A stretch of DNA of 64,000 nucleotides, from assembly GCA_902729315.2 (NCBI GenBank), contig LR746269.1, positions 5,797,501 through 5,861,500 on the forward strand. Direction: 5' to 3'. Origin of the DNA: Spirodela intermedia. Taxonomy: Eukaryota; Streptophyta; Magnoliopsida; Alismatales; Araceae. Under the pieces are notes generated by a model. The model searched no databases, was not told where the DNA came from, and saw only the letters and a program-made list of their open reading frames with translations. Shown here in pieces: positions 22,987 to 35,814 of this stretch; within the stretch, counting starts at the first letter, position 1; each line of letters opens with the position of its first letter. Both the position numbers and the translations under genes were made by a program.

Positions 22987-24112
22987 CTGTCCCCCTGTAG
23001 ATCACTGAGAAGCATTTCTCTACGCGAAATATTTTCAGGTTTAATTTAATGTCCTTCATTCCTCGAAGCTCATCCCATGATAAATGATAGATCATTTGTT
23101 AACCAATATGTGCCGTATTTACTCATCATATCATCCTTGTTAATATAATGCTAGATAATCACATTAATTTTAATAGTAAAAAATATCGTCACGCATTTAT
23201 TTTAAATAATATAATAAAACTTATAATTGTGATTTTTAAATCGCAAAAAACTTATAATAAAAATGTTCGTCAATCTAATAAAAAATATAATTTTAATTTT
23301 TAAATCCCTAAAAACTGTTCTCGTGCTAAAAAAAGGAGAGATTGAAATGCCGACAAACTTCACATATTAACAGATATTTGCTCAGAACATCGAAATAATC
23401 CGGAATTTATAAAAATACTTCGGATCTCAAAACGGGTCGAGTGATGGACGGCGTTGACTTCCGTAAAAAAAATAACAACCTTGTGACACCACCACCCGTC
23501 GCGGAGAACTCCGTGGAAAATCTCGATATTTTACGCTCACCTAAATCTACTAATTTGGTGGATTTATAGATATAAATCTACTAATGTAGAGGGTATATAC
23601 GTTAGAGACATAGAAAAGAGGGTGGATATTTTATATATTTCAGATTGCGCCCTGTGGCTTAAAGCGAGAAAGACCATTTATTTTGTGCATTCCGGGTTCT
23701 TTAACTTAGTTAGAAAATTCCTCATCAAAACCTTGGAGGATACTTATTTGGTGAAGTACGCTTGTTTTTGGTTCGGATCAGATTAAGCCAATCGTTGGGA
23801 TTATGGGCCCTTTTCGGGTCCATAACGGCTCAAGTGCGACTTATTCCCGTGCGTTTCAGGTACTCCTCGGGAGTAGCATAATCATCGATGGTCGTAATGT
23901 ACTCCGCGGCATGGAGTCGTTTAGTGGGAGGGGGGACGGAGTTCCCGCTGTTTTTCTCTGCACCACGGTACCATTTAGCGGTGATCGCCCGTCTCCGTCT
24001 TCCTCGCGCTCTTCTTCCTTTCCTTCGTTCCCGGCGGAGCTCTCCCGGCGGGATCGATCGCCTCCTCTCGGAGATCGGGAGGGGGAGAGTTGGAGATCCG
24101 GAGGGAGGAAGT

Positions 24113-24929
24113 ATGTCGGAGAGTTCCGCCGCCTCCCCGCAGAAGCCGCACCAGATACAGCCCGGAGGAGGAGGGGGCGATCCGATCGCTCCCTCCAACA
24201 ACCAAAACCCTAGTATAGCCTCCTCGACCCCGATCTCGCCCTCCCCTTCCATGGAACACCCCGTCATATCTTCTCCTCAATTGCCCCTTCTCAGTCAGAA
24301 CCTCCAGCCTCAAATGAACTCGGCCGCAGGGTCAGATTACCCGCCAAAGCAACAAATGCAGCCTCAGCTGCAGACGCAATCAGCACTGACCCCTCAGCAG
24401 CAACAACAGAAGTCACAACACCTACAAGTTCAGCAGCAGCAACAGCAACAACAGCAACCGCCACCACAACAATTGCAGCAACAGAGCGTGATGGGTGCTT
24501 CAACGAATTTCCAAATTCAGCAGCAGAACCTGCAGAGGACGGCTTCAAGTATTCCTAGGATAGCTCAGATTCAGCAGCAATTCGGCGCAGCAGCAGCGGC
24601 CAACGTAATGCGGCAACATACGGGGATATATGGCCAGATGAATTTCGGCGGGTCACACATCCACCAACAGCAGCAGCAGAAGCTGTTACAACAACAACAA
24701 CAACAGCAGCAGCAGCAGCAGCAGCAACAACAACAACAACAACAGCACCAGCAACAGCAGCAGCACCAACAACAACAACAGCAGCAGCTCCAACAACAAC
24801 AACAGCAGCAGCTCCAACAACAACAACAGCAGCAGCTCCAACAACAACAACAGCAGCAGCTCCAACAACAACAACAGCAGCAGCTCCAACAACAACAACA
24901 GCAGCAGCTCCAGCAGCAGCAGCAGCAGC

Positions 24930-24972
<43 letters not shown>

Positions 24973-25022
24973 TCAGCAGCAGCAGCAGCAACAACAACAA
25001 CAACAACAGCAGCAGCAGCAGC

Positions 25023-25056
<34 letters not shown>

Positions 25057-28000
25057 GCAGCAGCAGCAGCAAAAACAACAGCAGCAACAACTGCAACAGC
25101 AGCAACAACATCATCAGCAACAACATCATCAACAACAACAACAGCAGCAGCAGCAACACCAACAACAACAACAACAAGAAAAACGACAACAGCAACCGCA
25201 ACAACAACAGCAGCCGCAGCAGCAGCAACAGCTACAACAGCAACAGCCGCAGCAGCAGCAGCAGCAGCTACTACAACAACAGCAGATTGGTGCCGGGATC
25301 TCACGTCCGGGGATGATGGCTCAGGTGGCAGTGAGCGGGCAGCTTCCAATGCTGGCGGGGCAAGCTTCTACGGCTCAGTTTAATCTGCAGAGTCAATTAC
25401 TTGCGCAGGTGAAGTTTCTGGATCACGTTTGTTTCGTTTATGCTGGGTTTCTATTTCCACCCTCTAAATTGTTGACATGAACGCACGTGTTGCCTTGTAA
25501 CTTGGTCTGATTAACCCTGTTAATCAAGGACCAGAAACTATGAAGTTTTCCCCCCTGTTATTCTCTGTTTTGTGATATGTGTTGCGTGTAAGCGAAATTT
25601 TGAATGACACGTTTGTCTGCAGCCTAGGCAAAAAGCTGGTTTGGTCCAAGCCTCCCAGTTCCATCCTTCTAATTCAACTGGTCAGACATTTCAAGGTGTG
25701 CAATCAATTGGTATGATGAGTTCACTCGGGCAGCTTAGAGCGAACGGGCCTCTTTCTTTGGCTCAGCAACGGTTACACCATGGACAAATGAGGCAGCAGC
25801 AGTTATTGCAACAGACGCCACCATCGCCTCAGGTAGCCGTTACTAATATCATCCAGTAAATGATTGTATCTCGTTTCTTATCATTATGTTTTACCTAATA
25901 TTTAATTTATGCCAATTGCATTAGAAAGGCCCTTGTTTCTTTCTTTTCGTATGCCTGCCAATGACTGTTCTAAGTGAACATCATGGGGGGTAGTAGGAGT
26001 TAGATATAGGAACTAGTTCCTGAATGTTTCTGCTCCGAAATCAGTTCTGATTTTGTCTGTTTATCAAAATTTTCGTATGATTCTTGGAAAATTAATTTCC
26101 TAGTAATGTTCATTAGAGGGAAAGGGTGGAATTAATTGGTTATGCTAACTTGTAACATATTATATCCTATTTATGATTAGTTTCTTCTTGACTTTGAGGG
26201 AACCAACTTGTTCTGAATAATTACTTCTTGGTTCTACATGTCAATAATTGGAAGCCATAATATTTATAGAAATAGGCTGCTTCTGATCCAGATATAAACT
26301 ATTCAGTATGCTCAAAACTGTGGCTGAATAATATGAAGTAAAAGCGGGAAGCATAAGTTGGAAGCACTTAATTTTGGATGGTGTCTATCTGTAATATTAG
26401 GAACACATAAAACTAGTACAAGAAGAGTGAGACACGATCTTACCATCCGCCATCCACAATCTATTCTGTCATCTTCCCTTCAATCTCCGGTTTTATGAAA
26501 CCTTTTTTTACCTCATTGTGTTCTATTTATTCATTCTGTTATGATTTTTTCTTAAATTTAACTCCTTGGTGATAATTGCTTGGAGACGATGTCATGGGAC
26601 ACATTCCCTTGCCATTGGTTTGAGTTTTTTAAAGGTTTTTTTTGGTGACCAGGATACTAACCCTCACGTTACTGCCTCGGTGACAAGAGTAGTTTCTAGG
26701 CCATGAACATATTTAGGATAAAAATATGTAGCAATTATTACAAAGAAAATATGGTTCATTTCCTGAGTTATACTAAAATCACGGTCAATTTTTACATGAA
26801 AGATTCACCGAAAAGATACAAGCTATAATCACTATGTCGCAAAAAATAAATGAAATAATTGAATGATCATTAACATTTATTAATAAATGTTCTAAATTTT
26901 AATTAAATAATTTAATAAAGCACTCTCAAAATGCTACTTATGCTGTAAAGCTAGGCGAATCTTTTTTTTCCTTAATTCTAAGAAGCTCGTTGAATTAGAC
27001 AAGACAATCTCCATCAGTTCCTGCCAGTTGACGCGTTTTTTTGCTCCCTCTTATTGTTTTTTTGCTCATACAAGATAAGACAACCCCCCGGAAATCAACC
27101 TCATATAAATTTTTTTGCGCACTTTCAGCATGCAATTTAGAAAGTCCAAAACGTGTTTCTGTCTTAATAGTTTGGATCGTTCACTCATTTTTGTACTATT
27201 TTTCCATTCTACTAGAAATTGACGGGCCAAGGTCTCCAAAGGACGTCATCGTTGGCATCAATGACTACACTGTCTGGGTTAGCTCAAAATGGCCAATCGG
27301 CGTTGATGCAGAATTCTCTTTCTCAACCGCAACAGTGGATGAGACAAATGCAGCCAGCGATGAGTAGTCCTGGTTCCCCTTCATATCATATCCAACCACA
27401 GCAACAGAGACATCAACAAGCCTTTTTGCAGCAGCAGTTCTCAAGTCAAATGCAACAAAAAGTCATGGCTATGAGTCAACAGCAGATTTCTCAACTAGTA
27501 CAACAGCAGCAGCAGTCACAGCTTGGTACACAGCAACAACATCAATCCCTGCAGCCAACTTTGACGCAGCAACAGCAGCAACAATTGCAGCTTCTGCAGC
27601 AGCAACAATCTCCTAGGATGCCTGGGTCTGCAGTTCAGAAGTCTACGAGTTTAACCGGATCATATCCTGAAAATCCTGTATCCAGCATAACCACGCCTGG
27701 TGGAGGTGCGAATCAAGGGGCAGATGCTAGCAATCAACTTCTTGGAAAGAGAAAGATACAAGACTTGGTTTCACAGGTATTTTGCTGACCTTTGTTCATT
27801 GGTTTCGTCCTTAGCCTGGTTTCTATCGTATTGTATTTTTTTGATTCTAATAACTGTCACATGTTCTTCATTTTCTAAAACTTGTCTAGTATTTTTTGGG
27901 GATATCTAGAAGGATGATATCTAACTGACTGGCTGACCTAATCAGTGTTGTGTCTAAATCATGGAAAACAAAGGTCGAGGATGCAGTTTGGAAAGGACAC

Positions 28001-31000
28001 TGGTTGGGCATTCCATCTTTTTCAAAGAGCTACAATTAACAGCAGAGAAAACTCAAACGGTATTAAACGCAAAGTTAGAGAGGAAAACGTATATTTGGAT
28101 GAAGAAACTTCCCTGTTTCTATTTTTTTGATAGTGGAAAGTGCCACATATTCATTAAATGCAAAGCAGAAATGAGGGGTATGCTTAAAATCAGCTCTTGT
28201 GGAATCTACTATACCATAGAACTGTATACAATGTTAGGTATGTATCCAAGATACCAAAAATATATAACTATAACCTTCTTACAGGTGTCTTCCAGTCCTT
28301 GACTTCAGACAAACACAAATTCTTACGTATTTAGATGAGAAAATGGAGAGTTGAAGATAGTAACTGAGGCGGTATGCTGGAGACTAGGAACTTGGACGGT
28401 TCATGAGTCATGGAAGAAAGCAGAATCGGACAATAGTTGAAATGCTTTCTGGTTCTCGTTGGATGGATTTGCCTAGGCCATCCTTCTACCTTTAGGTAAT
28501 TTATCCTTGTTCGTTGACTACCTTTGCAATCGAGGAAGGCATTCCTGGTCTCCTCTATCTAGCTTGGACAACAAGAGGAATCCCTCCAGAGAGGCTTGAT
28601 TTTGGTTTAGATGGCAGATAGGCAAAACTGAATGTGATATTCAGCGACACATTGGCTTCTTTCAGCTCGCTAGAAGCCTGAGGGGGAGGATAAAGACAAG
28701 GCTGGGAGTGTGCAAAACTATTGACCCCAATAAGACCCCATAATTGTTTCAAATCAAATATGATGATAAAAGTTGATGGCAGGGATGATAATCACAGTAA
28801 TTTAGTTTGTCAAGGTTTTTTCGATAAGTGTGATTTTTAATGGGACTTATTGATAATCCCATAGATTTAGTGTCTGCAATTCCTTTTACTGGGCACCTTT
28901 TGAAGGCATACGAGAAATGATTAGATAAGTATTACTATGACTTGTTGACGCGTAATTTTTGATTTTTCAGGAGAATAATGAGATAGATAATAATTATTAT
29001 TCCAACTTATTTGCTAGATTTTTTTTTCTCTTTTTCTTATCAGTACCTTCGAATCTGCTGCAGGTGGATCCCTTGGCAAAACTGGATCCTGAAGTCGAAG
29101 ATCTGCTCCTTGAAATAGCTGATGACTTCATTGATTCGGTGATGTGCACCACATCTTTTTACTTCTGAGGCATTATTATATTTATGTTGGAAACGTTTAA
29201 GTCATGAAATATAGTTACTTTATATATTTTTTTAATCCTCGCGTGATAGACTTTGTGTTCGCTAGAACTAGGACGACGTCAAGGTGTCTAATGCCTTCCT
29301 TCAGGGAGACATGGTTCTGTTGCATTTTCTTTATTTTTGGGAAAATTTATAGTTCACACCATTGTTTGAAGAAAAAATTAAAAAACGAGCAGGGATTCAA
29401 AGGGGGAGACTGCAATCATTCCTTTTATAAATGTAAATAGAAAAAAAGAGGGTGTGGATAAGAGAAGTGGATCATAAAGTCTTTTAACAATGCCAAATAG
29501 CATATCTAATTTTATGTAATCTGTCCATACTGAAACATGAGGTTTGCATTATTCGAATCTTTTCCCAAGTTGATCATGTTAGATCCCAATCCGCAGTAGA
29601 ATTAAGTAAACTAATTCAAAGGAGTTGATCATTTGGATCCAGAAAATGGAAGTGATGTTTTAGAGTTTCGAGATTGCATTTACTATTGTTTTCTAATCAC
29701 TTTTACTAATTTATTTTTGGATCCCACTCCCAGTTCTTGTTTGATATTGATATGAAAAGAATTTGAGTGTGAATGTGCATAGAGCTACCCTCTTGAACCT
29801 TCCATGCGACCGTTAGAAGGTTATTTATAGGTATATTTTCGGTGATTATTCGTTTTTAAATTATATTGCCTTGAACGTATGAAATCGACTGCAGCGGTTC
29901 ACATGATTGTTTCAAACCCCGCTGCATTCTTTTGTCTGACAAAAGCCAGACTCCACATGGCAATTTCTTTCATGAACTACGAATATTTAGGAACGTACTT
30001 TTTTAATTTTAAACTTGCGTCTAAAATTTCATATCACTAACTGACGTTTGAGGTACAATTCGGATTGGTCTTGGCGATGTATCAAAGACTTTGAACGAGA
30101 GGCAAGGAAGGAAAAAATACCTAAGAAAAAATGGATTCAATTTGGAGAAAAAACAAAAAGCTCAGATTAGACTGAACTTGAGAAAATGTCCGAGTTCAAC
30201 CACAGATCCATGTCTGGTCGGTCTGGACTGAACTGAAAATGGTCTCTGGATTGGGCTGTTAGAGTGCCTGAGAACAGTAGTAGTGCTCGTAGCTGAATGG
30301 AATCAGTTGAGGAGGCGTGCCTCCATTAGAGGGATTGGCACGAATCTATTATGGACGTCCTTCAAGGCTCATCTCGGAGCCTTGAAGTATGGAGAAGATT
30401 GGAGTCGTTCATATGCTTGGTAGTTGGTGGATCGCTTATCTCGTTGAGACTGACTGCCGAGTATGGAGCTTTGGGAGGAGGTTCTTCTTATCCTAGATTC
30501 GATGCATGTTTCATGAAGAATAGCTACGAGTGTAGGTGGAGGATTTGCAATTTGATCTGGACTTGCTTGTGAGGAACGCCACTATAATCGGTCTCATTGA
30601 CTCTCAGGATCAGTGAAGATGTTTGACTTGATTCATGATTAGCAAAGCATGCTCTCTAAAAACTTGAGAGCATGTATTATTGTATACTACATTATACCTC
30701 CATGAATCATAGGTCGCATGAAATCGGACCCCACTAAAACAAGAAAAATAATCAGAATATTTCTGTTTTTACGAGTTATAAATTATTTTCCTCCCGGACA
30801 AATTTGCCTCACGCTGACTCCTCTATGGGACTTAAATATTTCCAGGTCACTTCATTCGCCTGCAGCCTGGCGAAGCACAGGAAATCCTCGACTCTGGAGT
30901 CTAAAGATTTGTTGCTTCATCTAGGTCCGCCTCTCTTCTGTGGCAGATTTTGGCTAATCATCTTCCTCTCCATATAATCCGTAACTTGCAGGCCTCTGAT

Positions 31001-31249
31001 ATTCATTCTTCTTCATTTATCTTTCTTGCAGAGAAGAACTGGAAGCTGAAAATCCCAGGTTTTACAAATGAGGATCACAAGTACCAAAGAAAATTGGTAA
31101 TAACTCAAACCCTCTCTCTATCTCTATATCTCTATGTATTTCTCTCTCTCTGTGTCTGTCGGCCATGTTTTTCCTCTACACCTTGGCTTGGAGAAGCAAC
31201 CTGGGTCCTCAATCAATGTAGTGGCCATGTGCCATGCACACGAGGATGA
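24113..31249 (+). CDS. TAF12B: TFIID subunit 12b (TAF12b/EER4-like), polyglutamine-rich
   Basis: Histone-fold subunit of TFIID (also SAGA in other eukaryotes) that pairs with TAF4; Arabidopsis TAF12b/EER4 affects ethylene and cytokinin responses. Exons: 24113-25408, 25623-25832, 27216-27776, 29064-29138, 30846-30924, 31032-31096, with GT-AG borders and matching phase. Start [12 protein letters not shown] chosen over the in-frame ATG at 23888 because it opens the family-like N-terminus. Exon 1 carries a glutamine-rich region of roughly 300 residues. The histone fold spans about residues 680-755: [32 protein letters not shown], then [18 protein letters not shown] and [15 protein letters not shown]. 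After residue 762 I could not find the expected C-terminal exon. Reading on without splicing gives a stop at 31249 through Ser-Leu repeat sequence, so the annotated end is doubtful. Introns of 1.4 and 1.7 kb are AT-rich. Confidence 0.9.
24390..25290 (+). repeat. Coding CAG/CAA (polyglutamine) array in TAF12b
   Basis: About 900 bases made nearly all of CAG and CAA codons, broken by CTC/CTA/TTG (Leu), CAC/CAT (His) and rare CCG (Pro), AAG/AAA (Lys). The mixture of CAG and CAA argues for selection on protein sequence, because a pure slippage product would be uniform. The antisense strand is open as an alanine/valine or leucine frame; that is a by-product. Confidence 0.95.
24767..24910 (+). repeat. 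24-base minisatellite inside the polyglutamine array
   Basis: Six consecutive copies of a 24-base unit encoding seven Gln plus one Leu, with identical CAA/CAG order in each copy and leucine codons ending at 24790, 24814, 24838, 24862, 24886 and 24910. Identity between units points to recent unit duplication. Confidence 0.92.
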
Positions 31250-32328
31250 GGAACATTTATTCTCCTGCATATCTAATGCAGTGAAGACGGGATCTTTCTC
31301 TACTGCCTTGGATTTTCCACCAGCGCTTCAAAACCTGTCGAGATTGCTCGTATTAAGCCGGCCTGCAATGAAATCGCTCACTCCACTGAAATCCTTTCAG
31401 AAGAATTGAGGGTGGGGGGTCCAGCCTCGGATTCTTCCCCATCTCATTTATTTGATCGAGCATGTTAGTTCCTGGAAAATGTTATAATTGCGTAGGCCGA
31501 CCGACGTTGGGACGCTCCACTCCCATCTCACCAGATTCATATGAACTGACGGGCCTTTCCATCCATAAATGTGACGCAGGACGAGTGCAGAACCATCTCC
31601 AAGGTCTTCTGATCATCGCATTTCCGGCGGAGGGCGAGGGCCGGTCGCGTGGCGTAGGCATCTAATTGGGGAATAAATCGACTGCACCGCGCCGCGCCCC
31701 ATTCCGTCCATGAGCAGACGAGGTAATGCCCTCGGCGGGTCTTCTTCGGCATCCTCTGCCGACACTCGGAGGACCACTTCTTCTTCTTCCTCTCGAACCC
31801 TTTCCAGCTCTGCGCAAAGGGACCATTTGACCGCGGACGGATCGACGATCCATGGCTGCCCGTGTAAGACCGGGGAAGTGACAGATGGAGAATTTGTGAT
31901 CCCGCTCGGATGCTTTTTTTTTTTTCTTTCTCAAAATCATATACTATTACTATTGCTTTTCCTTCATCAAATTGATTGGCTCCTGGTCGCATTGAAGGAC
32001 AGTTTCTAGTGTTGTTGTTGATGATGATGATTATGGCTTAGTCGATTAGGAATCTGAAGGATGGCGCTTAAGCAGGTCTTATCTTAGGCCTTTGTATCTG
32101 ATTTAACCCAAAGTCGGCATTTGGGGACCTGCGACAAGAAGAGCTTGCCGGACGACCACAAGAATATACGAATGAAGAATGAGGTCACAGGACGAATAGG
32201 ACAGCCGGCATCAAGCACAGCCATGGCCGCGCCACTACCACCACCACCACCTCGGGCCCACAGCCGCCGGCCGGCGCAAGGACAGGGGGGCGGAGGAACC
32301 CGGGTGGGGTGTGTGTTGGTTGCTGGGT
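31250..32328. other. Convergent 3' region, TAF12b / BPM
   Basis: Between the apparent end of TAF12b (+) and the BPM stop (-). Should hold the 3' UTRs and possibly the missing TAF12b end, although I found no recognisable exon in it. Confidence 0.5.
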
Positions 32329-33935
32329 TCACAACCGCCGCCGCAGCCGCCGCCCGGTGGAGTCAACGCCGTCGGCGAGGTCGAGCCCTTCGACGCTGCT
32401 GCCGCCCCTCTTCAGGGGCATCTGGCTGGGGTCGTCGTCGACCACCGCAATCGTCTCCAGAAGGTCCGACAACAGAGAGGGGCAGGTCTCTTCCAGGTAC
32501 CCGAACCCTTCCGTCTGCATCACCGCTGCAAGGAAACGAAGCAAAAGAACGACCCCACAAAACCCTCAGGACATTGAAGAAAAATGATTCCAACACCGGA
32601 AGAAAATGCACTACTTGAGAGTGTTTAGAGGCGGCGGGGCACCCACCGCCCAGGTTGGCCGGAACGGCGGCATATTTCAGGCAGATGGACTTCAGCAGAG
32701 CGCACTGGTGCTGCTCGGCCAGAGCCAAGGTCGCCGCCACCGTATCTGGAGTGATCTCCCGGCACAGTTTCTCCTCACAGAGGAGCTTCAGCCGATCCAG
32801 CCCGTACCGATCTGCGGCCGCCAGCAGATGCTGAACCAGGATCGTGGACGTTCTCATCGAAGGGGATTCGCCAACTTCACCGGCGTCGGGGAGAAGGTCG
32901 GAGTAGATATACTGAAGCATAGCCTGGAATAATAGAGCAGCGATGAGATGGATCTATCTTCGTTTAGCGAGCGTTCGTCACCGTGAAGAAAAATCTCTCT
33001 CTGCAGCTTTTCGCATCGAATTTACCTTGAAAACTGGGGGGTCTACGTCCTCCACAGCCACAGAGCCGATGTTGGGGTCTCCGATGAGGCCGAAGAACTG
33101 GGCGCGAAACACCGGGGAGCGGGCGGCGAGTATCAGCTTGTGGGCTCTGAAAGATTCGTCCCCGACTTTGAAGACTACGTCGGAGCCGAGGCCGGTTTCG
33201 AGTAATTTCCCCAGACACTGACCCATGTCCGACGGCGGAACGGGGACGCTGAACTGCCATGGCGCCTCCATGCGGGTCCTCACCACGCCAACTGTGCAGC
33301 GCATGGCGAGACAGTCGTCCTTTATGTAGTCCGACGTCTCCAGCGCTGATCTTCTGAAGAACCGCTTGTAGCCCCTGCAATCCACGCGAGAATTGGGAGT
33401 TTTTACAGAGGAAGCGGGGGAAAGGAAGGAAGGAACGAAGGAAGGAAGGAAGAGATCATCGTACATACCACATGCTGCCCTTGTACTTGAGCGTGTAAGG
33501 GCCGCTCTCGAGGGCGCGATCGAAGTGGCTGTGCACCTTGTGCTTCTCCTTCCCGCTCTGGTCGAGGAGGGTGAGTTCGAAGAGCGCCCTCACGTCGGTG
33601 CCGTCGCTGGCCAGGGCGATGAACACCGACACGTACAGGGCGCCATCCTCGGGGTTCTTCCCGTCCGGGTAGAAGTAGATCGCCCACTGGTAGCCTCCCA
33701 CAGTGAAGGTGTCGCTGGAGATGTACTTCCCGGGCCCCATTCCCTTCGACAGCGAGTACCCCTTGATCGTGTACAGATGAGACCCGTTCACCGTCTCGCT
33801 CACCGATTTCGACTGTGTCAACTGCGGCTGCGCCGGCCGCTTGGGCTCCCCCGCCGCCGATGAGAGCGAGGGCCACCTCGCCGCCCGGTCGCCGCCGTCA
33901 CGCGCTCCATTGAGGTCGGCATCGAGCTTGGCCAT
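32329..33935 (-). CDS. BTB/POZ and MATH domain protein (BPM), CUL3 adaptor
   Basis: Substrate adaptor for CUL3 E3 ubiquitin ligases: the MATH domain binds the target and BTB binds CUL3. Plant BPMs target transcription factors such as ERF/AP2 and HB6 proteins and clade A PP2Cs. Exons: 33935-33469, 33374-33026, 32923-32647, 32525-32329, with GT-AG borders and agreeing phases, giving 429 residues. MATH at about residues 30-175 ([39 protein letters not shown]), BTB at about 200-320 ([30 protein letters not shown]), then a helical region and a basic C-terminal RRLRRRL that may be a nuclear signal. The ATG at 33935 gives the usual BPM start; an in-frame ATG upstream at 34025 is less likely. A telo-box-like AAACCCTA lies near 34026 in the leader. 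Convergent with TAF12b. Confidence 0.95.
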
Positions 33936-34251
33936 CTCATCGAGCTTGAACCCCCTCCCCGATTTAGCAGAGCAGCAGGGAAATCCCTCCCTCCCTCCCT
34001 CCTTCCCCCAAACTCCGCTCCTCAAAACCCTAATCCAGCCCTAACTAGCTCCAGGCGGCACCGCCGGGAGGGACGGCGGAAAGGAACGACGCGGGGGCGG
34101 GAATTCGCCGGGACGGCGGGGGGTGCCTTGATTGAGAAAATCCGGCGGCACTTTGACCGGAATGGAAGGTCACCGGCGGGGCGGAGGGCGGCGTGGTTGG
34201 GTACGAATGTGGGGGGCGGGGGAGACGGCGTTCGGACGGGATATGGCAGGC

Positions 34252-34253
<2 letters not shown>

Positions 34254-34302
<49 letters not shown>
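34254..34302. repeat. (GA)n microsatellite upstream of BPM
   Basis: About 24 GA units, reading as CT on the strand of the BPM gene, about 320 bases before its ATG. Confidence 0.95.
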
Positions 34303-34306
<4 letters not shown>

Positions 34307-34592
34307 GGATGAAATGATTTGTATTTATAGAAAAGTTATTGGCCCTGCCTGTTTTGGACATCACGTGGGGTTGTTGACCCAGGCCCAAGCCCAGGGTCGA
34401 CATATCACATCGCAGGTATCAGTAGGGCCGGCCCATTAATGTATCTTCTCTACGGGCGTTGGAGAACGCGGGAGAGAGAGGGCCTGCCAGCCCAACTCCA
34501 AGGATGGGTTAACTTGGACAATATTGTAGCCCGACTGTCCAAGCCCACAGTTCAGACGACTAGGCCCAGTTTACAGGTACTCATATCCACCC

Positions 34593-34593
<1 letters not shown>

Positions 34594-34653
<60 letters not shown>
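34594..34653. repeat. (GA)n microsatellite
   Basis: 30 GA units in intergenic DNA. Confidence 0.95.
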
Positions 34654-34656
<3 letters not shown>

Positions 34657-34659
34657 GCA

Positions 34660-35814
34660 CCGTGACATTGAAAAGAGGAAGAGATTGGGAAGCCGAGATC
34701 CATGGATAGAGGGAAAACGTACAAGGGGGTCTGTCAATCTAAGGCCAAAGGTAGAGGATTGCTTGATTCCAGCTCTTAGAAGACTACAAGCCTCTGATTC
34801 CCCAGCCCAAGAGTAGAGATGAGCTGGAATCTCAACTATTGTGGCAGCTAATGCACAATATTCAACTTTGTCAATTGATCAGGAGATTGTTGTTTGCTTT
34901 TTTGCCTTCCATACAACAAAAGAACCTTTGAGGAAAATACAAAAACCAATAACTGATTTTTGAGAGTCTAAATGTATTGCTCAGTCTACATCTGATGGGG
35001 ATTAGATCTGTCACATCATTAGTGTCTACCATGTCATCAAAGGATGCCATGCCATCATCAAATATCACATCATTATTAAACGACATGTCATCACCACATA
35101 AATGTATCATTTGGTGAATTGACGTTCCCCTTCATTATCTATAAATATCCTTATAATGATGATTGAAAAGAGAAGGAGAAAGAAGAAAGAGTTTATTTGG
35201 TTAAGATTAACCAAGTTCACCATATTTAGGGTTTGGTTGCAAGGACCACCATCACCTTCAGTTAGTGAGATGGTTGAGATGACCATGGTTGCCCCTAGTC
35301 AAAGGGTTGGTCAAGAGGACCCCCTCGATTTAGTAGGATTGGTCAAGAGGATTATGTTGCCCCAGTAGGGTTGGTCGTGAGGACCCTGCACACCAAGTCA
35401 AAGCTTGCAGCCTGATGCACCTTTGTCATGCATCTTTCGAATGCCACCACCCTTCTCACCTTCGTTTCACCCTTGATGAGTAGCCTCATTGTCGCCATCC
35501 CCCTCCAATGCTGCTGTCCCACCTTCTAGTTGCCTCCATCATCGTTGTCCCCCTCTAGTGCTGCCATCTTGCCTTCCAACCACCTCATCGTGGTCATCTC
35601 CCTCCAACACCTTCACCACAATTGCAACGCTTGATTAGGTTTTCGACAATGACCATTTTAAGATGGCCACTTATTGAGCCCTACTCACATGTTCGATGGG
35701 CCTAACCCCTTAACCACCCAACCCACTAGACCACCAGCCCAGCCACTCAATTACATAGGTGCAATAAGCATTTAATTCCTAGGATCACACACTTCTCATA
35801 ACCCATTAATAAGT
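34660..35814. other. Intergenic region with degenerate repeats
   Basis: No gene seen. At 35250-35390 a GGTTGGTCAAGAGGAC-like motif recurs. At about 35440-35600 there is a degenerate tandem repeat of roughly 51 bases. Confidence 0.45.
35440..35600 (+). repeat. Degenerate ~51-base tandem repeat
   Basis: About three imperfect copies of a unit around GCCATCCCCCTCCAATGCTG followed by a CCACCTTC-like and a CCTCATC-like segment. Probably old retrotransposon or minisatellite debris. Confidence 0.5.

Larger units (their letters stand above)
21763..24112. other. Intergenic region upstream of TAF12b
   Basis: Contains the 3' UTR of the carrier, a hexanucleotide repeat near 22684, a CT tract near 22949, an AT-rich stretch at 23100-23640 and the TAF12b leader. 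In-frame codons extend the TAF12b frame back to an ATG at 23888, but that part has no family resemblance. Confidence 0.55.

Noticed and set aside
23888-24112. In-frame N-terminal extension of TAF12b
   Set aside because: No resemblance to TAF12 proteins; the ATG at 24113 opens the family-like sequence.
24555-25349. 264-codon antisense frame made of alanine and valine, and an all-leucine frame
   Set aside because: They are the reverse reading of the CAG/CAA array of TAF12b and carry no independent signal.
35440-35600. CRISPR-like spaced repeats
   Set aside because: The units are degenerate, contiguous and in a plant genome; they are a decayed minisatellite.
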